Source: APNM01 sp040361335 (lineage in GTDB: Bacteria; Pseudomonadota; Gammaproteobacteria; Nevskiales; Salinisphaeraceae). From it: a stretch of 53,796 nt of DNA. Both the position numbers and the translations under genes were made by a program. Shown here one piece after another: positions 14,263 to 24,675 of this stretch. The notes below the pieces were generated by a model. The model was not told the origin of the DNA. It saw only the letters and a program-made list of their open reading frames with translations, and made no database searches. The stretch spans positions 1-53,796 of the forward strand of contig NZ_APNM01000021.1 in assembly GCF_040361335.1 (NCBI RefSeq), written 5' to 3'. How positions within the stretch are numbered: position 1 is the first letter of the stretch; each line of letters begins with the position of its first letter.

Positions 14263-15504
14263 TCAAATACGTCGTTCGCCGCGCATCAGGTCGGCCAGGG
14301 TCTCGCGGGCCCGGACCTCGTGCGCGGCGGTGCCGTCCACCATGACCTCGGGCGGGCGCGGCCGGCTGTTGTAGTTGGAGGCCATCACGAAACCGTAGGC
14401 CCCCGCCGAGCGCACCGCCAGCAGGTCGCCCTCGGCCAGGGCCAGGTCGCGGTCGCGGCCGAGGAAGTCGCCGGTCTCGCACACCGGCCCGACCACGTCC
14501 CAGACCCGCGTCTCGCCGCCGGCGTCGCGCACCGGCACGATCGCCTGCCAGGCGTCGTACAGGGCCGGCCGCAGCAGGTCGTTCATGGCCGCGTCCACGA
14601 TCGCGAAGTTCTTGTACGGCCCCGGCTTGAGCAGTTCCACTCGGGTCAACAGCACGCCGGCGTTACCCACGATCACGCGGCCGGGCTCGACCACCAGCTC
14701 CAGGTCGCGGTCGGCGACCAGCGTCCGGATCGCGCGCGCGTAGTCGGCCGGCGCCGGCGGGGTCTCGTCGCGGTAGGGAATGCCCAGGCCGCCGCCCACG
14801 TCCAGGTGGCGTATCCGGATGCCGCGCTCGGCGAGGCGGTCCACCAGCGCCAGCACCCGCGTCACCGCGTCTTCGAAGGGGCTGGTGCTGGTGAGCTGGG
14901 ACCCGATGTGGCAGTCGACCCCGACCACCTCGAGATTGGGATACTCGTGGGCCTCGGCGTAGACCGCCTCGGCGCGCGCGATGTCGATGCCGAACTTGTT
15001 GTCCTTGAGGCCGGTGGCGATGTAGGGGTGGGTCTTCGCGTCGACGTCGGGATTCACCCGCAGCGACACCGGCGCTTTCCGGCCCAGCCGTTCGGCGACC
15101 GCGTCCAGGTGCGCCAGTTCGCGCTCGGATTCCACGTTGAAGCAACGGATGCCGACTTCGAGCGCCCGCGCCATCTCGTCGGCGCGCTTGCCCACCCCCG
15201 AGAACACCACCTTGCCGGGATCGCCGCCGGCGGCGAGGACCCGCTCCAACTCGCCCACCGAAACGATGTCGAAGCCGGCACCCAGGTCGGCCAGCAACCC
15301 GAGCACGCCCAGGTTGCTGTTGGCCTTGACCGCGTAGCAGATCAGGTGCGGCTGCGGCGCCAGGGCCTCACGGAACACCTGGAAATGCCGGCGGATGGTG
15401 GCCGCCGAGTACACGTAACACGGCGTGCCGAAACGGGCGGCGATGTCGGCCAGCGGCACGTCCTCGGCATGCAGGTCCGGCCCCCGGTAGCGGAAATGGT
15501 CCAT
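14263..15504 (-). CDS. lysA: Diaminopimelate decarboxylase
   Basis: PLP enzyme that converts meso-diaminopimelate to lysine and CO2, the last lysine step. The start ATG 15504 gives 413 residues. Motifs: CYAVKANSNLGVL with the PLP lysine at Lys60, HIGSQLTSTSPF, the phosphate-binding DVGGGLGIPY, VEPGRVIVGNAG, and GPVCETGDFLG with the substrate-site cysteine of the partner subunit. The start codon overlaps the lptM stop by one base (TGATG), so translation is coupled. dapF, often next in this group, does not follow; a repeat and polA do. Confidence 0.96.
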   Translation of the reverse strand: MDHFRYRGPDLHAEDVPLADIAARFGTPCYVYSAATIRRHFQVFREALAPQPHLICYAVKANSNLGVLGLLADLGAGFDIVSVGELERVLAAGGDPGKVVFSGVGKRADEMARALEVGIRCFNVESERELAHLDAVAERLGRKAPVSLRVNPDVDAKTHPYIATGLKDNKFGIDIARAEAVYAEAHEYPNLEVVGVDCHIGSQLTSTSPFEDAVTRVLALVDRLAERGIRIRHLDVGGGLGIPYRDETPPAPADYARAIRTLVADRDLELVVEPGRVIVGNAGVLLTRVELLKPGPYKNFAIVDAAMNDLLRPALYDAWQAIVPVRDAGGETRVWDVVGPVCETGDFLGRDRDLALAEGDLLAVRSAGAYGFVMASNYNSRPRPPEVMVDGTAAHEVRARETLADLMRGERRI

Positions 15505-15635
15505 CAGGCGCCGTCCCCGTCCTGTTGCGCCGGCCGTTCCTCGTCGGGCAGGTACAGCGGTCCCTTCTGGCCGCAGCCCGCGGCCGCGGTCAGCACACAG
15601 GCGAGCAGCGCCCAGCACGCGGCCCGTCGCATCAT
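15504..15635 (-). CDS. lptM: LPS assembly lipoprotein LptM (YifL)
   Basis: Small outer-membrane-directed lipoprotein; LptM assists maturation of the LptD-LptE translocon. Reading from ATG 15635 (or 15632) gives 43 residues: a hydrophobic signal (CWALLACVLTAAAGC) with a lipobox whose cysteine begins CGQKGPLYLPDEE. The CGxKGPLY sequence after the lipid-modified cysteine is the family hallmark. It lies directly before lysA and overlaps its start by one base. The lptM-lysA neighbourhood is common in gammaproteobacteria. Confidence 0.9.
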   Translation of the reverse strand: MMRRAACWALLACVLTAAAGCGQKGPLYLPDEERPAQQDGDGA

Positions 15636-15704
15636 CGGTCGCCCTCCGGCGGTGGCATGGCCGCCCAGTTTAGCCCGTATCCGCGCCCCGGCGCAGGCCG
15701 GGCG

Positions 15705-16547
15705 TCACCCGAGCGCGGCGGCGTGGAACCGCAGATGCTCGTCGATGAAACTGGCGATGAAGAAGTAGCTATGGTCGTAGCCGGGCCGGTAGTTGAGGTC
15801 CAGGTCGAGCCCGCTCTCGGCGCAGGCCTCGGCCAGCCGCGCCGGCGCCAACTGCTCGGCCAGGAAGCCGTCGGCCTCGCCCTGGTCCACGCGGATCGGC
15901 GGCGCGGCGGCCGGATCGGCGGCCGCCGCCAGGACCGAGGCGTCGTACGCCCGCCAGGCCTCGCGGTCGTCGCCCAGGTAGGTCGAGAAGGCCTTCTCGC
16001 CCCAGGGCACGCTCGCCGGCGCGCAGATCGGGGCGAAGGCCGAGATCGAACGGTAGCGGTCCGGGTGGCGCAGGCCGATCACCAGGGCGCCGTGGCCGCC
16101 CATGGAGTGCCCGCTGATGGCGGCGCGTGCCGCGTCCACCGGCAACTCGGCGGCGACCAGGGCCGGTAACTCCTCGGCCACGTAGTCATACATGCGGTAA
16201 TGATCCGCCCAGGGCGCGCGGGTGGCGTTGACGTAGAACCCCGCGCCGGTGCCCAGGTCGTAGGCGTCGTCGTCGGCCACGCCCGGACCGCGCGGACTGG
16301 TGTCCGGCGCCACCACCGCCAGCCCCAGCTCGGCCGCGGCGCGCTGGGCGCCGGCCTTGTTGACGAAGTTCTCGTCGGTACAGGTCAGCCCGGACAGCCA
16401 GTAGACCACCGGCACCGGCCCGGCCTCCGCCGCCGGCGGCAGGTAGACCGCGAAGGTCATGTCGCAGTCGCAGGCCCGCGAGGCGTGCCGGTAGCGCCGC
16501 TGCCAGCCGCCGAACGACTTGTGCTCGTCGATGCATTCGATGCTCAT
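15705..16547 (-). CDS. fghA: S-formylglutathione hydrolase
   Basis: Serine esterase that hydrolyses S-formylglutathione to formate and glutathione, the second step of glutathione-dependent formaldehyde oxidation. The 280-residue protein has the esterase D family features: SGLTCTDENFVNKAGAQR, the nucleophile elbow GHSMGGHGAL with Ser148, an aspartate in the RVDQGEADGFL segment, and the C-terminal histidine in YDHSYFFIASFIDEH. It follows frmA by 13 bases in the same direction, so the two enzymes of the pathway form an operon. Confidence 0.96.
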   Translation of the reverse strand: MSIECIDEHKSFGGWQRRYRHASRACDCDMTFAVYLPPAAEAGPVPVVYWLSGLTCTDENFVNKAGAQRAAAELGLAVVAPDTSPRGPGVADDDAYDLGTGAGFYVNATRAPWADHYRMYDYVAEELPALVAAELPVDAARAAISGHSMGGHGALVIGLRHPDRYRSISAFAPICAPASVPWGEKAFSTYLGDDREAWRAYDASVLAAAADPAAAPPIRVDQGEADGFLAEQLAPARLAEACAESGLDLDLNYRPGYDHSYFFIASFIDEHLRFHAAALG

Positions 16548-16560
16548 GGCGGTCCGGCTC

Positions 16561-17670
<1,110 letters not shown>

Positions 17671-17820
17671 GATCCGTCCTCCGGGCAATGTGGAACAGGA
17701 GACCGCAGTCTCGTGTCGTTCGTAGGCGCGCCAGCCTAACCCGTCCGGCATGCGCATGCACGGTTTGCGGCGGCGCGCGGGCTACCGCACAATCGCCGCC
17801 GAGCCAAAGGGTGGACGACC

Positions 17821-18498
17821 ATGCTGGAAACCGTCGAGATCGATCCCGAGGGCGCCCATCGCGCCAGCGTCATCTGGCTGCACGGCCTGGGCGCGGACGG
17901 CAACGACTTCGTGCCGATCGTGCCCGAGCTGCAGTTGCCGGACAGTCTCGGTGTGCGTTTCGTGTTCCCGCACGCGCCGGTGCGCCCGGTGACCATCAAC
18001 GGCGGCATGGCCATGCGTGCCTGGTACGACATCGCCGGCCTCGATCCCGGCAGCACCGAGGATGCCGAGGGCATCCGCGCCTCGGCGGCCGAGGTGACGG
18101 CCCTTGTCGACGCCGAGCGTGAACGCGGGGTGCCGGACAGCCGCATCGTGCTCGCCGGCTTCTCCCAGGGCGGCGCCATCGCGCTGCACACCGGCCTGCG
18201 CCATCCCGAACGGCTGGCCGGGATCATGGGCCTGTCGACCTACCTGCCGCTGCGCGACCGGCTGGCCGACGAGGCCGCGGACGCCAACCGCGCCACGCCG
18301 ATCCTGATGGCCCACGGCAGCCTGGACCCGATGCTGCCGCAACAGCTCGGCGAGACGAGCCGCGATATCCTCCAGGAGGCCGGCCACGCCGTGGAATGGC
18401 ACAGCTATCCCATGCAGCACCAGGTCTGCCTGGAGGAGATCCGCGATATCGCGGCCTGGCTGCGGCGGGTGCTGGCCGACGGGCCCGCGGCCGCCTGA
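17821..18498 (+). CDS. Carboxylesterase of the phospholipase/carboxylesterase family
   Basis: Alpha/beta-hydrolase that probably cleaves short-chain esters (carboxylesterase II, YpfH/acyl-protein thioesterase relatives). The 225-residue protein has WLHGLGADGNDF, the oxyanion loop, FPHAPVRPVTINGG and MRAWYDI, which are all typical of the family. The nucleophile elbow is AGFSQGGAIAL with Ser115, followed by MAHGSLDPMLP with the catalytic aspartate and PMQHQVCLEEI with the histidine. It is divergent from frmA across a 150-base gap. The natural substrate is not predictable. Confidence 0.9.
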   Translation: MLETVEIDPEGAHRASVIWLHGLGADGNDFVPIVPELQLPDSLGVRFVFPHAPVRPVTINGGMAMRAWYDIAGLDPGSTEDAEGIRASAAEVTALVDAERERGVPDSRIVLAGFSQGGAIALHTGLRHPERLAGIMGLSTYLPLRDRLADEAADANRATPILMAHGSLDPMLPQQLGETSRDILQEAGHAVEWHSYPMQHQVCLEEIRDIAAWLRRVLADGPAAA

Positions 18499-18565
18499 GC
18501 CGGGAACCGGAAACGTCCCGGCGCCGTTCGTGGGATAGCCGCGAACCGGGCCAGCGGGAGACAGT

Positions 18566-19153
18566 ATGCTCGATGAGCTCCGCCCACTGATCGAGACCTA
18601 CGGCTATCTCGCCGTCGGCGTCGGCTGCTTCTTCGAGGGCGAGACCGCCGTGATCCTGGGCGCCTTCGCCGCCGTGCGCGACTACCTGACCATGCCGGGC
18701 ATCGTGGCCGCGGCCTTCGTGGGCACGGTGATCGGCGACAACATCTGGTTCTGGTTGGGCCGCCGGCTGGGCCGACCTTTCCTGATGCGTCGCCGGCACT
18801 GGCGTCGCAAGTCGCGACGCGTGGAGCTGATGGCTCGCCGCCATTCCACCGTGACCATCCTCTCCGTGCGCTTTCTCTACGGACTGCGCAGCGTCACCCC
18901 GTTCGTGCTCGGCGCGTCGCGGGTGCATCCTCTCAAGTTCCTGCTGCTGGAAAGCCTGAGCGCGGCGGTCTGGGCCCTGCTCATGGGCTGGCTCGCCTGG
19001 CTGGTCGCGCTCGCCGCCCGCAGCGCCGCGACCGCCGAGAATCTGGAGTGGTACCTGGTGGCCGCGGTGCTGGCCGTCGCGGCGGCCATCTGGATCGGCT
19101 ACTTCCTCATCGGCTGGCTGCGCACCCGCAACGCTCAGCGCTCGATCGAATAG
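18566..19153 (+). CDS. DedA-family inner membrane protein
   Basis: Polytopic membrane protein of the DedA/SNARE-associated (VTT) superfamily; members act as lipid-carrier flippases or affect proton motive force and envelope integrity. The 195-residue protein has about five hydrophobic segments and conserved GYLAVGVGCFFEGETAVILGAFA with the key acidic residue. VGTVIGDNIWFWLGRRLGR and SVRFLYGLRSVTPFVLGAS with membrane-embedded arginines follow. It is 67 bases after the esterase, likely in one transcript. Its last 19 bases overlap the convergent tamB. Confidence 0.9.
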   Translation: MLDELRPLIETYGYLAVGVGCFFEGETAVILGAFAAVRDYLTMPGIVAAAFVGTVIGDNIWFWLGRRLGRPFLMRRRHWRRKSRRVELMARRHSTVTILSVRFLYGLRSVTPFVLGASRVHPLKFLLLESLSAAVWALLMGWLAWLVALAARSAATAENLEWYLVAAVLAVAAAIWIGYFLIGWLRTRNAQRSIE

Positions 19154-22100
19154 GTGATGTCGCCGCCGGATTCGGTGCCGGATTCTGTGAGCAGGGTCCA
19201 GCGCCGGCTGATCTCGTAGCGCAGCTTGAGCACGTTCACCGGCTCGAACAGGCCGATGCCGTAGCTGACATACAGTTTCGGCGACAGGTACTTGCCGATC
19301 ACGAACGAGGCCTGATCGCGCGGGCCGCCCGCCTCGCTCTCAACCCCCAGGGTGTCGAGGCCCAGCGTGTCCTGCAGCCGCCGGCCCAGGAAGTCGCCGC
19401 CCTTGAGTCCGAGCCCGATCGCGGCCTGCGCCAGCGCCGAGGACTCGCCCCCGGAGGTCTGCTCCAGCGGCCGGCCGAGCACCAGCCAGGACAACTGCGC
19501 CGTCTGCGACATCGCCGGCTCCGAGAACAGACGGAAATCCGGTTCCCGCAGGCTGCCGCGCGCCAGTACCCCCACGGTCACGTCCTCGCGCGGACGGCGC
19601 ACCGCGCGCACGTCCAGGCCCGGATCGTCCACCGGACCGCCGGTGAACAACAGACGCCCGGTCTCGATCTTCAGACCCTGGCCGTAGGCCCGGTACTCGC
19701 CCTCCTCCACCTCCAGCTCGCCGACACCCGTGGCCAGCCGGCCGGGCTGCTGGCGGAGCGTCAGCGCGCCGCCGAGATCCGCCTTCAGACCGAAGGCCTC
19801 CACCCGGACTTTCTCGCCCAGCTCGATCCGGATCTCGGCGTCGAGCCGCAGCGGCGGCGCGGCCTCGCCTTCCGCCACGATGACCTGGTCGCGCGAGACC
19901 GGCACCGCGCCCGAGGCATCGATATCCCGCGGGGTGATCAACGCCTCCGGGATACGCACGAGACCGCGCACCTCGGCCCGGCGCCCGTCCAGGCGCAGCT
20001 CGAGGTCCGGGGAGACCGCCACCCGGCCGTCGCGGGTGTCGAAGACGCGGAAATCCTCGCCCGTCACCGAGAGCGCCAGCGACGGCGGCGGCGCCGGATA
20101 GAGCCGCCCGGACAGCGTCAACCGACCGTCACCGGACTGCGCGGTACCGCTCAGGGCGAGGCTGTCGCCGTCGCCCGCCAGACGCAGCTCGACCCCGGTC
20201 AGGGTCAACCCCGGCCGGGGCAGCGCCGCCCGTCCCTCGACCAGGGCCAGCTCGCCGTCGATCGCGGGTGTGCCGACGGTACCGGCCAGACGCAGGCTGC
20301 CGTCCACCCGGCCCGACAGGCTGTCCAGCTCGGGGCTCAGCGCCGCCAGCGGCGACAGATCGGGCAGGCGCACCGCGATCTCGCCGGCCAGGGTGCGCGC
20401 GTCGAGGCCGGTACCGGGCCCGAGACGGATGTCGGCGTACAGGCGGCCGGCCGGGCGCAGCCCAAAATCGAAGGCCACGGCGCCGCCGTCCGGGGTCAGG
20501 CGCACGCGACCGCCGCCGGGCTCGATGCCGAGGCTGGCCGTCTCCTCCTCGAACGCGGTCGCGCGCACCGTGACGGCGGTGGTCGCGAACGCGAGATCGA
20601 GCCGGGGCGCGCCGTCCCGGTAGCCGAAGTCACCCTCCGCGGACACGGTTCCCTCGACCTCGGCCCCGGGCGGCAGCACCAGTTCCGCCAAGGCCAGCGG
20701 CAACGCCTCCAGGTCGAAGCGGCCGTCGACCGTCCCGGCCGCGGCGGTCAAGGCGGCACAGGCGCGTGCGTTGTCGGCGGTCAGGCAACCCTGCTCCAGC
20801 CGGAACCGGCCCTGGCGATAGTCGAGTCCGGCCGGGTCGGCCAGGGTCCAGACCGGTCCGATGCCGGGCGCCAGGCGCAGCTCCGTCAGCCGGCCGCGCC
20901 AGACCGGGCGGCGCCAGTCGCCGGTCACGGTCAGGCGGCCCTCGCGCTCGCCGGTGGCGGCCGTGGCCGCGATCTCGACGCGGTGGTCGGCCGGGCGGCC
21001 GCCCCCGTCGAGGCGGATATCCCAGCGGCCGCCGGCGGCACGCACGGCCGCGGCATGCACCGTCACGGACGAGGCGCGCTCCCCGGACAGATCGATGTCG
21101 GCGTCCGCGCTCAGGGCATCGGCCGCCCATTCCCGGAAACGCAGGGCCTCGCCGTCCAGTTGCCCGCGCAGCGCCAGCGCCTCGACCCGGCCGCGTACCG
21201 TGCCCCGGCCCGACAGCGAGCCGGCGGCCCCCGGCACCAGATCGGCCAGGTCCGGGCTGTCCAGCGACCAGCGCAGATCCCAGCGGCCGCCGACGCGGCC
21301 GTCGGCGGTGAGGGTGCTGGCGCCGCTGGCCACTGCCAGGTCGCGTACCAGCAGGCCGCGACCGTCCCATTCGCCGGCGCCGCGCGCCCGCAGGTCGCGC
21401 CCGCGCAGGCGGCCCTCCACCGTCAGGCCGGCGATCCGCGCCCGCCAGACGTCGCCCTCGCGGCGGCCGCTGGCGGCCAGTGTCATATCCAGACGGCCCG
21501 GCCAGGCCGTATCGAGACGCCCGGGATCGAGGCCGCGCCCCCGGAGCCGGGCCTCGAACCGCGGCACGGGCCGCCACGCGATCTCGCCCGCGCCGGTCAC
21601 CACCCCGTCCAGCAACTCGGCGCGAAGATCGGCCACGGCCAGATGCGCGCGATCGCCCCGCCCGCCGAGGGCCAGCCGGAACGCGCCCGTTTGCGCGTGC
21701 CGGCCGCGAGCATCGAGCTCGACCCGATAGGCGTCCGGGCGGCCGTCGAAACGCAGCTTGCCCGCCGGGCTGGTCACCGGGCCGGCGACCAGGCCGGTCC
21801 ATGTCAGGGTGCCGTCCAGGAGTTCGTCGGCGAGGCGGATGTCACCGGTCACGCTGCCCGAGGGCGCCATGGCGGCCCGCAATTCGCCGCGCCAGTCGCC
21901 GGGTCCGCCCCGGACCGTGGCCGAGCCCTCGGGACTGGCGACCGCAGCCTCGCCCGTCAGCGGCCAACGCAATCCGGTCCATGCCAGCCGTAGGTCGGTG
22001 CCGTCGCCGGCCGTTGCCAGCGGACCGCTGGCCCGCAGGCGGGTACCGCTGTCGCGCTGCGCGAGCTCGGCCCGTTCCAGCACCAGGACGCCGTCGTTCC

Positions 22101-22956
22101 AGGTACCGGCGGCGTCCAGTTGCAGGCCCAGGGTCTCGGGCAGGCCCTCGGGCCGCTCGCCGAGCCAGGCGGCGGTGTCGGCCCCGCCGGCGTCGAGGAC
22201 CAGTTCGAAGGCGGGCGCCGCGAATATCTCGCGCACGGTGGCCTCCAGGGTCGCCGAATAGGGCGGTGCCAGGCCGGCATCCAGGCGCAGGTGCTGACGG
22301 CTGCCGTCGATGCCGAGGCGACCGGCCAGCGGCGGCCGAGCGGTCGGCCGGAGCTGCCAGTCGGCATGCGCGGATACCGTGCCGTCGACGCCCCGGCCCA
22401 GTGCCAGGCCGAAGTCGGCGGTCAGCCGGGCGTCGCGCACGCGCCCGCCGTCCAGGGCCAGACCCGCCGCATCCAGGCGCAGCGCCGTCCAGCCCAGCAT
22501 CGCGAGGCGGCGCGGCTCGGCAGCCGGCGCGCCGACGTATGCCAGATCGCGCGCCTCGACCCCGGCCACCACGAGCGGCAGCGGCAGCGTCGGCAACTCG
22601 AAGGCGGGCGGCGGCGTGGACGTTGCCTCCGCCGGCGTCCCCGACGCGGTGTATTCGAGTCCGTCCAGAACCAGCCGCGATACCATGATTTCGCCGGCGA
22701 GCAGGCGCGTCGGCCGCCAGTCGAGCGTCGCCCGCGCCAGGACCAGCCCGCCGTCGTCGCGGTCCACGCGCAGGCCGCGCACCGTGACCGGACCCACCAG
22801 CCGGCCCGAGACCGAGTCCACGGATACCGTCGCCGGCAGCATCGGCCGGGCCAGCCGCCACGCCCAGTGCAGGCCGCTCTCCGTCAACACCAGCCAGGCT
22901 ATCGCCGCCGCCGGCAACAACAGGCTCCAGAGCAGACCGCGTACCGCCGCCCTCAC
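19135..22956 (-). CDS. tamB: Translocation and assembly module protein TamB
   Basis: Large AsmA-like bridge protein anchored in the inner membrane and spanning the periplasm. With TamA it supports outer-membrane protein assembly, and the wider family is implicated in phospholipid transport. The 1273-residue protein has one N-terminal transmembrane anchor (GLLWSLLLPAAAIAWLVL). A very long beta-rich repetitive region follows, then the C-terminal TamB/DUF490 domain (FTGGPVDDPGLDVRAVR, SQTAQLSWLVLGRPL, YLSPKLYVSYGIGLFEPVN). The start overlaps the tamA stop by 4 bases. The end overlaps DedA convergently. Confidence 0.95.
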   Translation of the reverse strand: MRAAVRGLLWSLLLPAAAIAWLVLTESGLHWAWRLARPMLPATVSVDSVSGRLVGPVTVRGLRVDRDDGGLVLARATLDWRPTRLLAGEIMVSRLVLDGLEYTASGTPAEATSTPPPAFELPTLPLPLVVAGVEARDLAYVGAPAAEPRRLAMLGWTALRLDAAGLALDGGRVRDARLTADFGLALGRGVDGTVSAHADWQLRPTARPPLAGRLGIDGSRQHLRLDAGLAPPYSATLEATVREIFAAPAFELVLDAGGADTAAWLGERPEGLPETLGLQLDAAGTWNDGVLVLERAELAQRDSGTRLRASGPLATAGDGTDLRLAWTGLRWPLTGEAAVASPEGSATVRGGPGDWRGELRAAMAPSGSVTGDIRLADELLDGTLTWTGLVAGPVTSPAGKLRFDGRPDAYRVELDARGRHAQTGAFRLALGGRGDRAHLAVADLRAELLDGVVTGAGEIAWRPVPRFEARLRGRGLDPGRLDTAWPGRLDMTLAASGRREGDVWRARIAGLTVEGRLRGRDLRARGAGEWDGRGLLVRDLAVASGASTLTADGRVGGRWDLRWSLDSPDLADLVPGAAGSLSGRGTVRGRVEALALRGQLDGEALRFREWAADALSADADIDLSGERASSVTVHAAAVRAAGGRWDIRLDGGGRPADHRVEIAATAATGEREGRLTVTGDWRRPVWRGRLTELRLAPGIGPVWTLADPAGLDYRQGRFRLEQGCLTADNARACAALTAAAGTVDGRFDLEALPLALAELVLPPGAEVEGTVSAEGDFGYRDGAPRLDLAFATTAVTVRATAFEEETASLGIEPGGGRVRLTPDGGAVAFDFGLRPAGRLYADIRLGPGTGLDARTLAGEIAVRLPDLSPLAALSPELDSLSGRVDGSLRLAGTVGTPAIDGELALVEGRAALPRPGLTLTGVELRLAGDGDSLALSGTAQSGDGRLTLSGRLYPAPPPSLALSVTGEDFRVFDTRDGRVAVSPDLELRLDGRRAEVRGLVRIPEALITPRDIDASGAVPVSRDQVIVAEGEAAPPLRLDAEIRIELGEKVRVEAFGLKADLGGALTLRQQPGRLATGVGELEVEEGEYRAYGQGLKIETGRLLFTGGPVDDPGLDVRAVRRPREDVTVGVLARGSLREPDFRLFSEPAMSQTAQLSWLVLGRPLEQTSGGESSALAQAAIGLGLKGGDFLGRRLQDTLGLDTLGVESEAGGPRDQASFVIGKYLSPKLYVSYGIGLFEPVNVLKLRYEISRRWTLLTESGTESGGDITYSIER

Positions 22957-24671
22957 AGGTCCGGTCCCAGGGTGAAATGGATGCGCACGCCGCCGTCGTC
23001 GCCGTCCAGCGGGTGGGCCAGGTCCAGCCGCACCGGGCCGATCGGTGAATACCAGCGAACGCCCACGCCCACGCCGCGCTTGAGGTCCATGTCCGGGTCG
23101 TCCGCGGCGTTGCCCATGTCGTAGAAGGCGGCCGCCCCCCAGTTGCCATGGACCCGCCAGTCGATCTCCGCGCTGGCCGTGAACAGGTAGCGGCCGCCGA
23201 TCACCTCGTCCTCGTCGTTGCGCTCGCCCAGGGATTCGTAGTCGTAACCCCGCACGCTGCGGTCGCCGCCCGCGAAGAAGCGCTGCGAGGCGGGCAGCTC
23301 GGTGAGACGGTCGGCGAGGTTGGCGCCGATCTCGCTGCGCAGCAGCAGGCGCACCCGGGGCAGCAGCGGCACCACGCCGCGGCCCCGGAGCTGGGCCTGC
23401 AGGAACGTGACGTCCGAGACCGGTCCCTCGACGGAACCATGGAGGTCCGCGAACAGGCTCCAGCCGCTACGCGGCACCAGGGGGTCGTCCGCCCGCGTCC
23501 GGCTGGCGCTGATGCCCGGCGTGAGCAGGAAGGTCCGCTCGACATCGTCGGCGAAACGCGTGGTCTCGCGCTCGAAGTTCACGTAGGCACTGGCCTGCCA
23601 ACCGCCAAGCGGCTTGTCGCGCGAGCCGCCGAGCACCAGCAGCTCGCTTTCGCCGTCGCCGGCCTCGTCCTGGTTGACGATCCCCTTGATCGCGTAGCGG
23701 TCGTCGCTGGTATTGGACACCGGGATCAGGTACTGACTGCTGAGACGGGTCTGCACGGCCGAGGCGCGCAGGTCGATCTCCGCGCGGTGGCCGCGCCGGT
23801 TCAGGCGTCGCCATTCCACGCCGGCCCGGCCGCGGGGGCCGGTGTCGGTGCCGAAGCCCGCGCCGATGGTGTAGCGGCGCTTGGGCCGCGGCTCGGCCAC
23901 GATCACGATGGGCACGCGATGGTCCTCGCCGGCGCCCGCCTTGTCCACGTCGACCTCGACGCGGGCGAAGTAGCCGCTGTCGTTGAGCGCGTACTGGGCG
24001 TCGAGCAACTTCTGGGGATCGAAGGGCTGGCCCGGCCGGATGCCCACGTAGCGCTGCATCAGGCTGTCGCGGAGGATGTCCTGGCGCACCGTCACCTCGC
24101 CGAAGCGGTAACGCGGCCCGGAATCCAGGATCAGGCGGATCTCGGCCGAGGCGGCTTCCGGGTCCACCCGGATCTCGTGCTCGGCGAATTCCGCGTCCAG
24201 GTAGCCGCCGGCATAGGCCGCCTGCTGCAGCCGCGTCTTGGTGTCCTCGTAGCGGGCGTGCCGCAGCCGCTGGCCTTCGACCAGGCCGCCGCGTTCGATC
24301 GCGCGCCGGAAACGGGGATCGTCCGCGCCCGCGCCGGTCACGGCCACGGTCAGGTCCGTGATGGTGGTGGCGGGACCGGGATCGATCCGGTAACGGATGC
24401 GCCAGTCGCCCGGCCCGCCGTCGAGTTCCCCCTGGATGGCGGGCCGGTAGTAGCCGAAGGGCTGCAGCGACTTGCGGATCTCGCCGGGCGCGATGCGGTG
24501 GGCGCGGCGCACGCGCGCCGGCGCGGCTTCGGCCGGCAGCGAGGTCATGGTCAGAAAGGCTCGGGCGTTGTCCGCCAATTCGCCGCCGATACCCTCAAGA
24601 TCGACACCGATACCCCATGCCGGCAGGGTCGCCAGCCACAGCGGCAGGCACCAGAGCCAACGAGTGGTCAT
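22953..24671 (-). CDS. tamA: Outer membrane assembly factor TamA (Omp85 family)
   Basis: Outer-membrane beta-barrel partner of TamB. The start ATG 24671 (MTTRWLWCLPLWLATLPAWG) gives a signal peptide and 572 residues, the expected length. About three POTRA domains occupy residues 30-265 (for example GEIRKSLQPFGYYRPAIQGE, YRFGEVTVRQDI). The 16-strand barrel follows, with the Omp85 motif region FFAGGDRSVRGYDYESLG, and closes with VRIHFTLGPDL, ending on Leu. It lies 4 bases after the S9 peptidase stop, so it belongs to a four-gene run. Confidence 0.95.
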   Translation of the reverse strand: MTTRWLWCLPLWLATLPAWGIGVDLEGIGGELADNARAFLTMTSLPAEAAPARVRRAHRIAPGEIRKSLQPFGYYRPAIQGELDGGPGDWRIRYRIDPGPATTITDLTVAVTGAGADDPRFRRAIERGGLVEGQRLRHARYEDTKTRLQQAAYAGGYLDAEFAEHEIRVDPEAASAEIRLILDSGPRYRFGEVTVRQDILRDSLMQRYVGIRPGQPFDPQKLLDAQYALNDSGYFARVEVDVDKAGAGEDHRVPIVIVAEPRPKRRYTIGAGFGTDTGPRGRAGVEWRRLNRRGHRAEIDLRASAVQTRLSSQYLIPVSNTSDDRYAIKGIVNQDEAGDGESELLVLGGSRDKPLGGWQASAYVNFERETTRFADDVERTFLLTPGISASRTRADDPLVPRSGWSLFADLHGSVEGPVSDVTFLQAQLRGRGVVPLLPRVRLLLRSEIGANLADRLTELPASQRFFAGGDRSVRGYDYESLGERNDEDEVIGGRYLFTASAEIDWRVHGNWGAAAFYDMGNAADDPDMDLKRGVGVGVRWYSPIGPVRLDLAHPLDGDDGGVRIHFTLGPDL

Positions 24672-24675
24672 GCGG

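Noticed and set aside
19048..21993. Plus-strand open frame of 981 codons opposite tamB
   Set aside because: Arises from codon bias of TamB; no motif, no promoter or ribosome binding site of its own.
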